A stretch of DNA of 64,000 nucleotides, taken from positions 1 through 64,000 of the forward strand of contig CAXARI010000011.1 of the NCBI GenBank assembly GCA_963971225.1, read 5' to 3'. Both the position numbers and the translations under genes were made by a program. How positions within the stretch are numbered: the stretch's first letter is position 1; the number at the start of each line of letters is the position of its first letter. The notes below the pieces were generated by a model that saw only the letters and a list, made by a program, of their open reading frames with translations, was not told the origin of the DNA and did not search any database. The DNA comes from Melieria omissa (lineage: Eukaryota > Arthropoda > Insecta > Diptera > Ulidiidae). Shown one piece after another: positions 1-55,576 of this stretch.

Positions 1-22099
<22,099 letters not shown>

Positions 22100-22100
<1 letters not shown>

Positions 22101-22117
22101 GGCGCCCGAGCAGGGAC
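22100..22117 (+). promoter_or_regulatory. Primer binding site, tRNA-Lys type
   Basis: TGGCGCCCGAGCAGGGAC starts at the last T of the LTR. It matches at 17 of 18 positions the primer site used with tRNA-Lys(UUU), familiar from lentiviruses. The one change (A to G at position 11) would still allow a G-U pair. The classical Drosophila gypsy uses another tRNA-Lys with a different 3' sequence. Confidence 0.85.
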
Positions 22118-22379
22118 CTGACTGCGATTCCTACGGGACCCTCCAGTCAGGCTTGTAATTTCAAGTATAACAAACCAATCAATCCTGCGATTCCTACGGG
22201 ACCCTCCAGGATATAACAATTATGCCGACTGCGACTCCTACGGGACCCTCCAGTCAGGTTAAACAATTGAATATGTAAATATATAAAAATTAATAAACTG
22301 ATCGACCCTGCGATTCCTACGGGACCCTCCAGGGTATAACCACCTGCTGGCTGAGATCCTGTAAATCAGGCCCTCCAGC
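22117..22379 (+). promoter_or_regulatory. Leader RNA: four covarying hairpins plus a fifth
   Basis: Four copies of a core GATTCCTACGGGACCCTC (one with GACTCC) are each enclosed by different but complementary arms. Arms are CCTGACTG/CAGTCAGG (22117-22151), ATCCTG/CAGGAT (22182-22212), GACTG/CAGTC (22227-22255) and ACCCTG/CAGGGT (22305-22335). Within each core TCC and GGA can pair around UACG, a stable UNCG tetraloop. A divergent fifth hairpin at 22346-22379 has arms GCTGG/CCAGC with CCTG/CAGG nested. Retention of pairing despite sequence change argues for function as RNA. The position just after the primer site suggests packaging or dimerisation; this is inference. Confidence 0.7.
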
Positions 22380-22949
22380 TTATGTACGGATCCTTGGTCA
22401 TGGTTAGACGACAGGTCATTCCGCTTAGCGGAGAATCATTACGGCCAGGATACTGTACGGTGGAGTTAGTCGTGCCATTAGTAGGTCGCTGACAAGCATA
22501 AACGTCAGCTTCCAAACGGGGCAACCACGACGCTCCCGAAGCAGTAAATCAGTAACAAAGGAACGTCGCTCGGGTGGACGCCAGGCCAACTAGCTCCAAT
22601 CTTGTTTTTGCTAAAATTGCGGTGAAAAAAATAAAAAGAAAACCTACAGCAAAAGAAAAAAAAATTTTAGATAAAAGTGAAAAAGAACCACGTATAGTTG
22701 CCGATACAAATTGCAGAAGAACTTACAAGATTTTGAAATAAAAGTGCAAGGTCGAAGGTGAAAAAGATCGAGAACTCAAAATATCTTCTCGAAAAAAAAA
22801 AGCAGTGCAAAAATTTAAGAAAAAACCTACATCAAGAACAAAGGTGCGCGGACGAGGTAGAAGGGATCGAAGAAGAAGGCGCAAGGATTGCTGAAATCGA
22901 CATTGGAAAAATTGCAGACTCGATAATCACTGGAGGAATTTTTTGCGAC
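22380..22949 (+). other. Leader, remaining 5' untranslated part
   Basis: No protein is supported here. The first part is mixed sequence; from about 22610 it is A-rich. Several upstream ATGs occur in the leader as a whole, including an 18-codon frame at 22222-22278 within the hairpin region. A longer open frame at 22758-22973 begins with GTG, is lysine-rich by composition, and is not considered a gene. Copy 1 has C at 22457 where copy 2 has A. Confidence 0.5.
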
Positions 22950-22969
22950 ATGAAGGTGTTTTTTATAGT
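22950..22969 (+). CDS. env: env exon 1 (signal-peptide exon), predicted
   Basis: ATG at 22950 begins a seven-codon frame closed by TAA at 22971-22973 on unspliced RNA. The stop overlaps a strong 5' splice site, GTAAGT at 22970-22975. Joining 22969 to 28863 (after TTTCAG at 28857-28862) keeps this ATG in frame with env and places short hydrophobic residues ahead of the hydrophobic stretch at the start of the env exon. Together they look like a signal peptide that env otherwise lacks. Errantivirus env messages are known to be spliced. The exact junction is inferred from sequence. Confidence 0.65.
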
Positions 22970-23008
22970 GTAAGTTGGAATACTGTATTCACAAAATACA
23001 GAAAAAGA

Positions 23009-23246
23009 AAAAAGAAAATAAGCAAAAATATATATTTCCTCTCAGGCGCAATAAGTAAAAAAGAAAATAAGCAAAAATATATCTTTCCTCTCGGGCGCAA
23101 CAAATAAAAAAGAAAATAAGCAAAAATATATATTTCCTCTCAGGCGCAATAAATAAAAAAGAAAATAAGCAAAAATATATCTTTCATCTCAGGCGCAATA
23201 AATAAAAAAGAAAATAAGCAAAAATACACATTTCTTCTCAGGCGCC
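23009..23246 (+). repeat. Leader tandem repeat, 49-bp unit, five copies
   Basis: Five head-to-tail copies of a 49-bp AT-rich unit (gaaaataagcaaaaatatat, then tttcctctcaggcgcaa) lie immediately before gag. Copy 2 of the provirus has six. The reverse strand of each unit contains TTTTGCTTATTT, 10 of 12 matches to the Su(Hw) consensus YRYTGCATAYYY. The gypsy insulator, an array of Su(Hw) sites, occupies the same place between LTR and gag. Insulator function here is only a hypothesis, because the TGCATA core is changed to TGCTTA. Confidence 0.75.
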
Positions 23247-23274
23247 CTGTGAACCCTAGTAATTCTTTAGTAAT

Positions 23275-24567
23275 ATGGACGATATCCAAAAGGCGCTAAC
23301 TGAACTCACCGGGGGTCTTAATGCGGTGCTCGAAACACAAAAGCGTTTCGAGAAAAGGTTAGGGGCCTTGACCAACCTGGAGACGCGTATCGTCTCCCTA
23401 GAAGGCAATGACGCAAATGGGAACGTAAATTCAGTTTTAGGGAGGATAGAGAGTAAATTAGGGACCTTGAATACCCTCGAGTCACGTATTGCCGCCCTGG
23501 AAGCGAAGCGATCAACGACAACTGACCAATTACCCGGAACCCCTGTTCTTCCTCCTCTATGCGGACCCCGTAATGAAGATGACCTGAAGCTTATAAGCCG
23601 GTTGCCAGACGCTGTGAAGGAATTACAACCTTTTGATGGGAATCCTGTGCAGTACGTGTCGTGGATCCACAGTGTCGAAAGCATCCTTCATGACTACGAG
23701 TTAGTGCGAGATAAACCAATTTTTCGTGCTATATTACAGAGCATAAGGCAAAAAATTCGCGGGGAGGCCGACACCGCTCTGGTGTCTTATAATATCTTCG
23801 ATGAAGACTGGAATACTATCAAGGAATGTCTATCTCTTCATTATGCGGATAAAAGAGACATCCGGACGCTGGAGCACCAGCTTAATCAACTCTCTCAGAA
23901 AAACTCGAAGCTGGACGAGTTCTACGCCTCAGTGAATCATCAGTTTTCCCTAATTGTGAACAAAATTAAAACCGAGTCCTATAGCCAAGAAACTGTTTCT
24001 GTTTTGATAGATACCTATAGGAATAGGGCACTTGATGTTTTTATAAGAGGGGTAAACGGGGAAGCATCAAAGATGCTCTTCATCCGCAAACCGAAATCCT
24101 TGCCCGAAGCATATACATCCTGCCTCGAGTTTCAAAATCTGAGTTTCCGTAACACCGTGCTGCACCGACCGCACTCCACCAATGTAGTAACTGTGCCCAG
24201 GAACGACATGTCTTCCAGACCACCCCTTCCACCCAGAATTCCTCATAGACCCTTCCCAAGAAATCCATTCCATTACAATCGCCACTGGTCAAATGATCAG
24301 ACTCCAAGCAACCGCAACCCATTCTCGGCAGGAGGAAGTCCTCCACCAAGGCCTGGACCTAAGCCAGCCGAAAAAATGGAGGTGGATAGATCCATACAAA
24401 CCCGACAAGTTAATTATATGAACCGTCCCCAAGAAGGCGGGCAGCCCAACAAAAAGCAGCGGATCTTTCACCTAACAAATGATAGCGAGGAGTCGTCGAA
24501 GGACCATGGGGATGGCCACGAAGAAATAAATTTTACAACAAACGCCTCAGTAGCGTACCTTACTTAG
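23275..24567 (+). CDS. gag: Gag polyprotein
   Basis: 430 residues, structural protein of the virus-like particle. Residues about 15-78 are predicted coiled coil and contain an internal duplication (residues 25-43 and 58-76 are similar, about 33 residues apart). The segment around 119-137, containing FDGNP, resembles the start of the capsid region in gypsy-type Gag. Residues about 305-355 are rich in Pro, Arg and Asn, with PPLPP and PRPGP. The tail is charged and includes KKQR. No CCHC zinc knuckle is seen, so RNA binding probably relies on basic residues. The start is the first ATG after the leader repeats. The TAG stop at 24565-24567 lies 31 bases past the frameshift site. Confidence 0.9.
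   Translation: MDDIQKALTELTGGLNAVLETQKRFEKRLGALTNLETRIVSLEGNDANGNVNSVLGRIESKLGTLNTLESRIAALEAKRSTTTDQLPGTPVLPPLCGPRNEDDLKLISRLPDAVKELQPFDGNPVQYVSWIHSVESILHDYELVRDKPIFRAILQSIRQKIRGEADTALVSYNIFDEDWNTIKECLSLHYADKRDIRTLEHQLNQLSQKNSKLDEFYASVNHQFSLIVNKIKTESYSQETVSVLIDTYRNRALDVFIRGVNGEASKMLFIRKPKSLPEAYTSCLEFQNLSFRNTVLHRPHSTNVVTVPRNDMSSRPPLPPRIPHRPFPRNPFHYNRHWSNDQTPSNRNPFSAGGSPPPRPGPKPAEKMEVDRSIQTRQVNYMNRPQEGGQPNKKQRIFHLTNDSEESSKDHGDGHEEINFTTNASVAYLT
24528..24534 (+). promoter_or_regulatory. -1 ribosomal frameshift site, gag-pol
   Basis: A AAT TTT, a canonical X XXY YYZ heptamer in gag frame, sits 31 bases before the gag stop. Slipping back one base enters the pol frame, which is open from here. Pol has no ATG before protease (its first possible start is a GTG at 24573), so Gag-Pol must come from frameshifting. 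A downstream pseudoknot was not established. Confidence 0.85.
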
Positions 24568-27500
24568 AGTACGTGACTGCTGAAGGTAAGGTCTTGAAGT
24601 TTCTCATAGACACTGGGGCAAATAAGAACTTTGTCAGTCCGTCAGTTAATAAGCATAACCATCCGGTAATTAAACCCTTTAACGTTCATTCCGCCGCAGG
24701 CAATATAGAAATCCGCCAGAAGGTCTGTGGAAAATTCTTTCAAAATTTAGGTATACACTCCATTCTAACGTTCTACGTCCTTCCCGGCCTAAAGACCTTC
24801 GATGGTATAATCGGTGACGATTCCTTAAGGGAATTGGAAGCCATCATCGATCGCAAGGCTAATGTCCTCATTTTAAAACCAGACGTAAGAATCCCCTTGA
24901 AGGCTCAGTGTTCAGAAAATGTAAACATAACCATCGGTGAAGAAGTCTCAAGTCTGGCAAGAACGAAACTAGCTGAGATAGTCCGTACCCGCAAATCACT
25001 GTTTGGCCCGATTTCCGACAGCGAACTCGCCAAAACCTCGGTCAGGGCTGAGATAAGGACCACAACAAGCGAGCCGGTCTACACTAAAAGCTACCCCTAC
25101 CCTAGTTGCATGCGTAGCGAAGTGGATAGACAAATTAACGAGCTGTTATCTGAAGGAATTATACGACCTTCCAAAAGCCCGTACAATTCGCCACTCTGGA
25201 TAGTGCCGAAGAAGCCCAAGCCGAACGGCGAAAAGCAGTACCGAGTCGTCATTGACTACAAAAGGCTAAACGCGGTCACAATAGCCGACACCTATCCGAT
25301 ACCCGACATCAACAGCACTCTGGCTAGCCTTGGGAATGCCCGATTCTTCACAACTTTGGACCTGACCTCTGGATTCCACCAGATACCGATGAAGGCGTCT
25401 GATGTACAAAAGACCGCGTTCTCGACTATGAACGGAAAATTCGAGTTTCTCAGACTACCGTTCGGGTTGAAGAACGCTCCATCAATATTCCAGCGAATGA
25501 TAGACGATGTATTAAAAGAATACATTGGGAGGATTTGCTACGTATACATCGACGATATAATTGTATACGGCAGCAATGAGGATGAACACATTCGGAACAT
25601 CGAGGTAATCCTCAACCGTCTTTCTGATGCCAATCTCAAAGTGAACCTAGACAAGACTCACTTTATGAAGTCTGAAGTGGAGTTCCTGGGATATATCGTG
25701 GGGGCAATTGGAATCAAGGCAGACCCAAAAAAGGTTCACGCGATCAACAACATCTTACCGCCAACGAACCTAAAGGATTTGAAAAGCTTCCTGGGAATGA
25801 CTTCCTATTATAGGAAGTTCATCCGTGATTACGCAAGAGTAGCGAAGCCACTAACGAATCTCACCAGGGGCGAACTTGCACGGGTTAAGGCTAACGCCTC
25901 AAGGAAGGTGCCAATTGAGCTTGACGAGGCTGCTCTTCGGGCTTTTACCAATCTGAAGGAATTACTGACGTCATCCGAAGTGCTAGCCTTTCCCGACTTC
26001 AACAAACCCTTTAACCTAACCACTGACGCTTCTAACGTGGCAATAGGCGCCGTCTTGTCCCAAGAGCAGGATAATCTGGATAAACCGATTGCCTACGTCT
26101 CCAGGTCCTTAAACAAAACGGAGGAAGCGTACGCAGCTAACGAAAAGGAAATGTTAGCTATAGTGTGGGCATTGGATAGCCTTCGTTCGTATCTTTATGG
26201 AGCAAAAAAGGTCAACATCTTCACAGACCACCAGCCGCTAACGTTTGCCTTGGGTAATAGGAATTACAACGCGAAGCTAAAACGGTGGAAAGCGCGAATC
26301 GAGGAATACAACCACCAATTAATTTACAAGCCAGGTAAATCTAATGTGGTTGCTGACGCTCTTTCCCGGCTGAAAACCCAGATTAACCATTTACCCAGCT
26401 CGCCGCATGTAAGCCAAGCTCCAAGCGAGTCGAGCACTCTAACAGCGAGTGAAGGACAAGCTCCAAGCGAGTCGAGCACTCTAACAGCGAGTGAAGGACA
26501 AGCTTCAAGCGAATCAGGCACTCTAACAGCAAGTGAGGGACGACCAATGGAAACGACTATGACTGCCGACGAACATGGTTCCACTACGATCACCGCGGAC
26601 GAAGACGACACATGCAACGAGACAGTCCATAGCGCAGAACAGGACAATACTGATTTAATCCCACATGTGGAGGTTCCCCTCAATGTATTCCGCAATCAGA
26701 TTGTAATTCGAATTGGAAAAGAATTGCTCTCTTATCTTCAGCCCCACCCCGGATTCCAACGCTATTTTGTGACGGTTCCCGTAATAACTGAAGAAATTCT
26801 TGTAAGAATCCTGAAAGAGAGGCTCCGCCCAAGAATAGTTAATGGAATTAAAATTCCAGAAGAATATTTAGGGTTATTACAGAGAATTTATTTAGGGCAT
26901 TTCAGTTATTACAAGATAAGAGTCACGCAAAGACTAGTGGAGGACGTAACGGTCGACGAGCGCAAATGCGCAATAATAGAGGCAGAACATAAGAGAGCAC
27001 ACAGGAATGCGAAAGAAAACAGGGAACAGATACTTGAATCCTACTACTTCCCCCGAATGAGCAGCCTGATTAGAAAATACACCAAAAATTGCGAAACATG
27101 TAACGCTAACAAGTATGACCGCCATCCTCATATTCCCTCTTTACAACCCACGCCCATCCCTAATTACCCGTGTGAAATTCTGCACATGGACATAGTGGAA
27201 ATACAGAATGAAAAATTCATCAGCTGTCTGGATAAATTCTCCAAGTTTGGAAAACTTTTCCGTGTAAAAAATCGATCTGCCCTACACCTAAGGAATAAAA
27301 TCATAAAAGCCCTACACTATTTCACAATACCAAAAGTCCTTGTCACCGATAATGAAACGGGATTCCTCAGCCCCATAATCCTGAACCTCATCAGGTCACT
27401 GAATGTTAAACTCTATAGGACCCCAATACACAAAAGTGAGGTTAATGGACAGGTGGAAAGATTCCACTCAACTATTTTAGAAATCTACCGTTGCCTCAAG

Positions 27501-27971
27501 AGAGAGTACGCGGACCTGAACACGAAGGAGCTGGTGGAAATTGCCGTCGACAGATACAATAATACCATACATTCCGTAACACGTAAAAAACCTAATGACA
27601 TTTTTTTTAACAGGACACAGAGAATAAATTACCAGAACATAGTCGACTTTAGGGCAGTCGTCAACGAGAATTTGAAAGGGCTCATAGAAAGGAACCAAAA
27701 GTTACAAAATCTCCGCCGAAACGCGAAAAGGGCGACGCCAAAAACTTATAAAAAAGGGGAAATTATCTACACCGCCGTTAAAGGCATAAAACCGAAAGCA
27801 AAACCACTATTTAGGAGGGATGTAGTAGCTAGAAACAACAAAGTTACGGTAGTAACTCGGGAAGGAAGGAGAGTCCACAAGAGCCACATTAAAAACATAG
27901 ACCAAGCAACCAAAAATTCCAAAGGTAACAGAAGCAGTCAGGGCAACAGGGGGGGTTCACAGGAAAAATAA
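24534..27971 (+). CDS. pol: Pol polyprotein (protease, RT, RNase H, integrase)
   Basis: 1,145 codons counted from the frameshift. Order: aspartic protease with DTG at residues 26-28; reverse transcriptase with catalytic YIDD at 338-341 (25545-25556), which copies genomic RNA to DNA; RNase H, with its first aspartate near 498 (TTDAS) and TDHQPLTF further on. Next is a linker with three copies of a 14-residue Ser/Thr/Glu repeat (26415-26540). Integrase has an HHCC zinc site (H819, H823, C853, C856) and catalytic D886, D939, E975, the last two with the canonical D-35-E spacing and NGQVER context. The frame is intact. Residue 392 is Ile here and Ser in copy 2; Ser/Glu-Gly is usual at this place in related enzymes. 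Confidence 0.95.
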   Translation, partial: YNKRLSSVPYLEYVTAEGKVLKFLIDTGANKNFVSPSVNKHNHPVIKPFNVHSAAGNIEIRQKVCGKFFQNLGIHSILTFYVLPGLKTFDGIIGDDSLRELEAIIDRKANVLILKPDVRIPLKAQCSENVNITIGEEVSSLARTKLAEIVRTRKSLFGPISDSELAKTSVRAEIRTTTSEPVYTKSYPYPSCMRSEVDRQINELLSEGIIRPSKSPYNSPLWIVPKKPKPNGEKQYRVVIDYKRLNAVTIADTYPIPDINSTLASLGNARFFTTLDLTSGFHQIPMKASDVQKTAFSTMNGKFEFLRLPFGLKNAPSIFQRMIDDVLKEYIGRICYVYIDDIIVYGSNEDEHIRNIEVILNRLSDANLKVNLDKTHFMKSEVEFLGYIVGAIGIKADPKKVHAINNILPPTNLKDLKSFLGMTSYYRKFIRDYARVAKPLTNLTRGELARVKANASRKVPIELDEAALRAFTNLKELLTSSEVLAFPDFNKPFNLTTDASNVAIGAVLSQEQDNLDKPIAYVSRSLNKTEEAYAANEKEMLAIVWALDSLRSYLYGAKKVNIFTDHQPLTFALGNRNYNAKLKRWKARIEEYNHQLIYKPGKSNVVADALSRLKTQINHLPSSPHVSQAPSESSTLTASEGQAPSESSTLTASEGQASSESGTLTASEGRPMETTMTADEHGSTTITADEDDTCNETVHSAEQDNTDLIPHVEVPLNVFRNQIVIRIGKELLSYLQPHPGFQRYFVTVPVITEEILVRILKERLRPRIVNGIKIPEEYLGLLQRIYLGHFSYYKIRVTQRLVEDVTVDERKCAIIEAEHKRAHRNAKENREQILESYYFPRMSSLIRKYTKNCETCNANKYDRHPHIPSLQPTPIPNYPCEILHMDIVEIQNEKFISCLDKFSKFGKLFRVKNRSALHLRNKIIKALHYFTIPKVLVTDNETGFLSPIILNLIRSLNVKLYRTPIHKSEVNGQVERFHSTILEIYRCLKREYADLNTKELVEIAVDRYNNTIHSVTRKKPNDIFFNRTQRINYQNIVDFRAVVNENLKGLIERNQKLQNLRRNAKRATPKTYKKGEIIYTAVKGIKPKAKPLFRRDVVARNNKVTVVTREGRRVHKSHIKNIDQATKNSKGNRSSQGNRGGSQEK

Positions 27972-28573
27972 ATAAAAAAAAAAAAAGAGAGGAAAAAACA
28001 CAAAAGACAAATAAAGGAAAAAAACACAAATGAAAAACACGAAGAGAGGAAAAAACACAAAAGACAAATAAAGGAAAAAAACACAAATGAAAAACACGAA
28101 GAGAGGAAAGAACACAAAAGACAAATAAAAAAAAAAAAAAAAAAAAAAACACAAATAAAAAACACGAAGAGAGGAAAAAACACCAAACATAAAAAGCAAA
28201 AAACACAAGTAAAAGACACAAAGAAAACAAGAGAAACGAATTGGCCCGAAGAAGCAACAGAGAAAAGAAAAAACACACTATTCAAAAAAAAAAAAAAGAG
28301 GAAAAAATACATAAAGCCCAAATTAACAAAAACGGAAAAACACATTTTACCAATAAAAATAAAGGATAAATGTAATATAATATATATAATACAATACATC
28401 TACTAGCAGAAAAATTTTGATTGATTTCTAAATTAGCCTTAAGAATCCTTATGTAAACAATTGTCAATTTACCCTTAAGAGTATGATAATAACAAACAGA
28501 ATTAATGGTAATGGTCTAGTAGTAGTAACAGTAATAGAAATTCAACTCTGTAATCAATAAATCAATAAAGATG

Positions 28574-28617
<44 letters not shown>

Positions 28618-28862
28618 AATAAATAAAAAAAAATATATATATATATATATATTAGCATATATTAGCATATATTAGCAATTACGGAAAATTACAACCTAGA
28701 AGCCACTACATAATATTCACATTGAACAGAAATCAATCAAAATAGCAAAAGAAATTGCATACGAATAATTAAATGAGATGTCCTAGAACAAGGAAGAAGT
28801 CCACTCAAATGAATGGAACAATTTTTAGCAAGTAAGAATAAAATAGATACAACATGTTTCAG
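27972..28862 (+). other. pol-env spacer, A-rich, end of env intron
   Basis: 891 bp without a supported gene. It starts with four copies of a purine-rich repeat (GAGAGG landmarks at 27987, 28044, 28101 and 28169; period 57 bp, last interval 68 through an A-run). A run of 42 A begins at 28574, followed by (TA)n near 28632-28651 and three copies of TTAGCATATA. The 3' splice site TTTCAG ends at 28862, with only a weak pyrimidine stretch before it. Open frames on the reverse strand (Phe/Leu-rich) are products of the purine bias. Confidence 0.75.
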
Positions 28863-30333
28863 AATGATTACGATGGCTATGACGACGGTACGCGGCCTAC
28901 ACGTGTTCGAGTATAAGTCTCCAATCGTCACCATGAAGGAGGGCAACGCTCGGATTCTGAATGGGAATTTCAACCTGGTGCACGTCATGGACATACAACA
29001 ATACGAAGAGTTGGTGGGAGAAATAAAAGAAGCTGTCAAAGATGTTGAAGTGACCGAAAGGAAGGACATCATTCTCTTCTACGTCAACGAGGTAGAAAAG
29101 GGGCTACGTGAGCTAAGGGGAAAGAAGCAAAGATCGGGGCGTTCCATCAACTGGATAGGATCCGCCTGGAAATGGGTCTCCGGCTCCCCGGACGCCACTG
29201 ATTGGGACAAAATCCTTAAGAGCGAGGAAGAAATAGTTGAAAATAATAACCAGCAATACAAAATTAACAAAAGACTCTTTAACGTCACTAACCAAGCAAT
29301 AGAAAAGTACAACCAGCTAGCCAATCTGTTTTACAATGACGTCAGCGGCAAAGCTTCGGAAAGGTTCGAGCAGATCCTGCTGGAAAAAACCAAGATCGTA
29401 AAAGAAAAGGTACACGAAATAGTCCGAGCATGCCAGATGGCAAGGAAAGGCATCGTCAACACCAACCTACTGGACGATGAGGAAATCAATGCGGTTTTGT
29501 CTGAAATTGAGACCTTGCCCTACGACAACGAAATAGAAGCCCTGGAGTACGCAACACCTTCAATCCTCGTAAAACCATCGACGCTGCTATATGTAATATC
29601 CTTGCCGAAAGTACACACCGATTCGTACAATCACCTGTTAATACGTCCAGCGGCAATAAATGGGAAACAGGTCGACATTTATTATACAGACATGGTTGTT
29701 AATCAGAAAGAATCGTTCGCAATCTCTGGTCAATGTATGCGGATGAGAAACACAACCATATGCAACCAATCCGCACTCGTCAAACTGGCTGACGACGATT
29801 GCGTGTCAAACCTCCTGAGGGGAGAAGACGCTGAATGCTCCCTTAGGTCAAACACCGAAGAAATTGTAGAACTAATAAAGGAAGACACACTGTTTCTCAG
29901 CAACTTTTTTGGCCCCGTCACGTCGGGAAACTACTCGAGAAATCTTAACGGAACCTACATCATCCAGATCCAGAACGAGTCGGTGCTAATAAAGGACAAG
30001 CTCTTTTCAACCCGATCGTATGTGAAAACTCAAATAATGCCCCCGATCCTCTCAAATATCACGAAAAGTATCCCCAAGATAGACGTAAGCTATTTGCACC
30101 AGCTAAGCCTGAAGAACATCGACAGACTCCAGGATCTGCAGGTTAAATCAAATGTTTCATTAGCCACCGACATAATTATCGTCACTATAATAATTCTTTG
30201 CTCGCTGATAATATGGAAATATCTTACGAGGAATCTCCACATCCCTCGCATATACCCCATAATCGAGCACACGGCATCCCCCGCTAAACCACCACGCCTA
30301 ACATCACTTAATCTGCGGGACGCAGATATTTGA
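28863..30333 (+). CDS. env: Envelope fusion glycoprotein, main exon
   Basis: An errantivirus-type Env related to baculovirus F proteins, class I membrane fusion glycoprotein. The frame is open from an ATG at 28813, but its first 50 bases lie upstream of the predicted acceptor. Numbering from 28813: first exon Met at 18; furin-like site RGKKQR ending at residue 107, followed by a Gly/Trp-rich fusion-peptide-like segment; a heptad-rich helix around 145-210; a Cys-rich region around 312-350; several N-glycosylation sequons; a single C-terminal membrane span at about 453-471; a short tail. It overlaps the start of the polypurine tract at its TGA. Identical in copy 2. Confidence 0.88.
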
Positions 30334-30342
30334 AGGGGGAGG
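30331..30342 (+). promoter_or_regulatory. Polypurine tract
   Basis: TGAAGGGGGAGG lies directly before the 3' LTR, primes plus-strand DNA synthesis, and overlaps the env stop codon. Confidence 0.9.
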
Positions 30343-54668
<24,326 letters not shown>

Positions 54669-54669
<1 letters not shown>

Positions 54670-54686
54670 GGCGCCCGAGCAGGGAC
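54669..54686 (+). promoter_or_regulatory. Primer binding site, copy 2
   Basis: Same 18 bases as in copy 1, tRNA-Lys(UUU) type with one G-U pair. Confidence 0.85.
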
Positions 54687-54948
54687 CTGACTGCGATTCC
54701 TACGGGACCCTCCAGTCAGGCTTGTAATTTCAAGTATAACAAACCAATCAATCCTGCGATTCCTACGGGACCCTCCAGGATATAACAATTATGCCGACTG
54801 CGACTCCTACGGGACCCTCCAGTCAGGTTAAACAATTGAATATGTAAATATATAAAAATTAATAAACTGATCGACCCTGCGATTCCTACGGGACCCTCCA
54901 GGGTATAACCACCTGCTGGCTGAGATCCTGTAAATCAGGCCCTCCAGC
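54686..54948 (+). promoter_or_regulatory. Leader hairpin cluster, copy 2
   Basis: The same four UACG-capped hairpins with differing complementary arms, plus the divergent fifth; no change from copy 1 in this stretch. Confidence 0.7.
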
Positions 54949-55517
54949 TTATGTACGGATCCTTGGTCATGGTTAGAAGACAGGTCATTCCGCTTAGCGG
55001 AGAATCATTACGGCCAGGATACTGTACGGTGGAGTTAGTCGTGCCATTAGTAGGTCGCTGACAAGCATAAACGTCAGCTTCCAAACGGGGCAACCACGAC
55101 GCTCCCGAAGCAGTAAATCAGTAACAAAGGAACGTCGCTCGGGTGGACGCCAGGCCAACTAGCTCCAATCTTGTTTTTGCTAAAATTGCGGTGAAAAAAA
55201 TAAAAAGAAAACCTACAGCAAAAGAAAAAAAATTTTAGATAAAAGTGAAAAAGAACCACGTATAGTTGCCGATACAAATTGCAGAAGAACTTACAAGATT
55301 TTGAAATAAAAGTGCAAGGTCGAAGGTGAAAAAGATCGAGAACTCAAAATATCTTCTCGAAAAAAAAAAGCAGTGCAAAAATTTAAGAAAAAACCTACAT
55401 CAAGAACAAAGGTGCGCGGACGAGGTAGAAGGGATCGAAGAAGAAGGCGCAAGGATTGCTGAAATCGACATTGGAAAAATTGCAGACTCGATAATCACTG
55501 GAGGAATTTTTTGCGAC
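54949..55517 (+). other. Leader, remaining 5' untranslated part, copy 2
   Basis: Non-coding leader as in copy 1, with one A fewer in the run before ATTTTAG near 55226-55235. Confidence 0.5.
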
Positions 55518-55537
55518 ATGAAGGTGTTTTTTATAGT
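55518..55537 (+). CDS. env: env exon 1 (signal-peptide exon), copy 2, predicted
   Basis: ATG at 55518; 5' splice site GTAAGT at 55538-55543. Paired with the acceptor ending at 61479 it keeps frame with env, as in copy 1. Confidence 0.65.
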
Positions 55538-55576
55538 GTAAGTTGGAATACTGTATTCACAAAATACAGAAAAAGA

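Noticed and set aside
22758..22973. 71-codon lysine-rich frame in the provirus leader
   Set aside because: It begins with GTG in A-rich DNA and ends at the env exon 1 stop; no evidence of a start.
26324..26695. 123-codon antisense frame in pol
   Set aside because: Shadow of the 14-residue repeat in the RNase H-integrase linker.
27889..28399. Phe/Leu-rich membrane-like proteins on the minus strand after pol
   Set aside because: Complement of the purine-rich 57-bp repeats; hydrophobicity is an effect of base composition.
28813..28862. ATG at 28813 as the env start
   Set aside because: It lies before the 3' splice site and gives a polar N terminus without a signal peptide; the spliced start fits better, although the first is not excluded.
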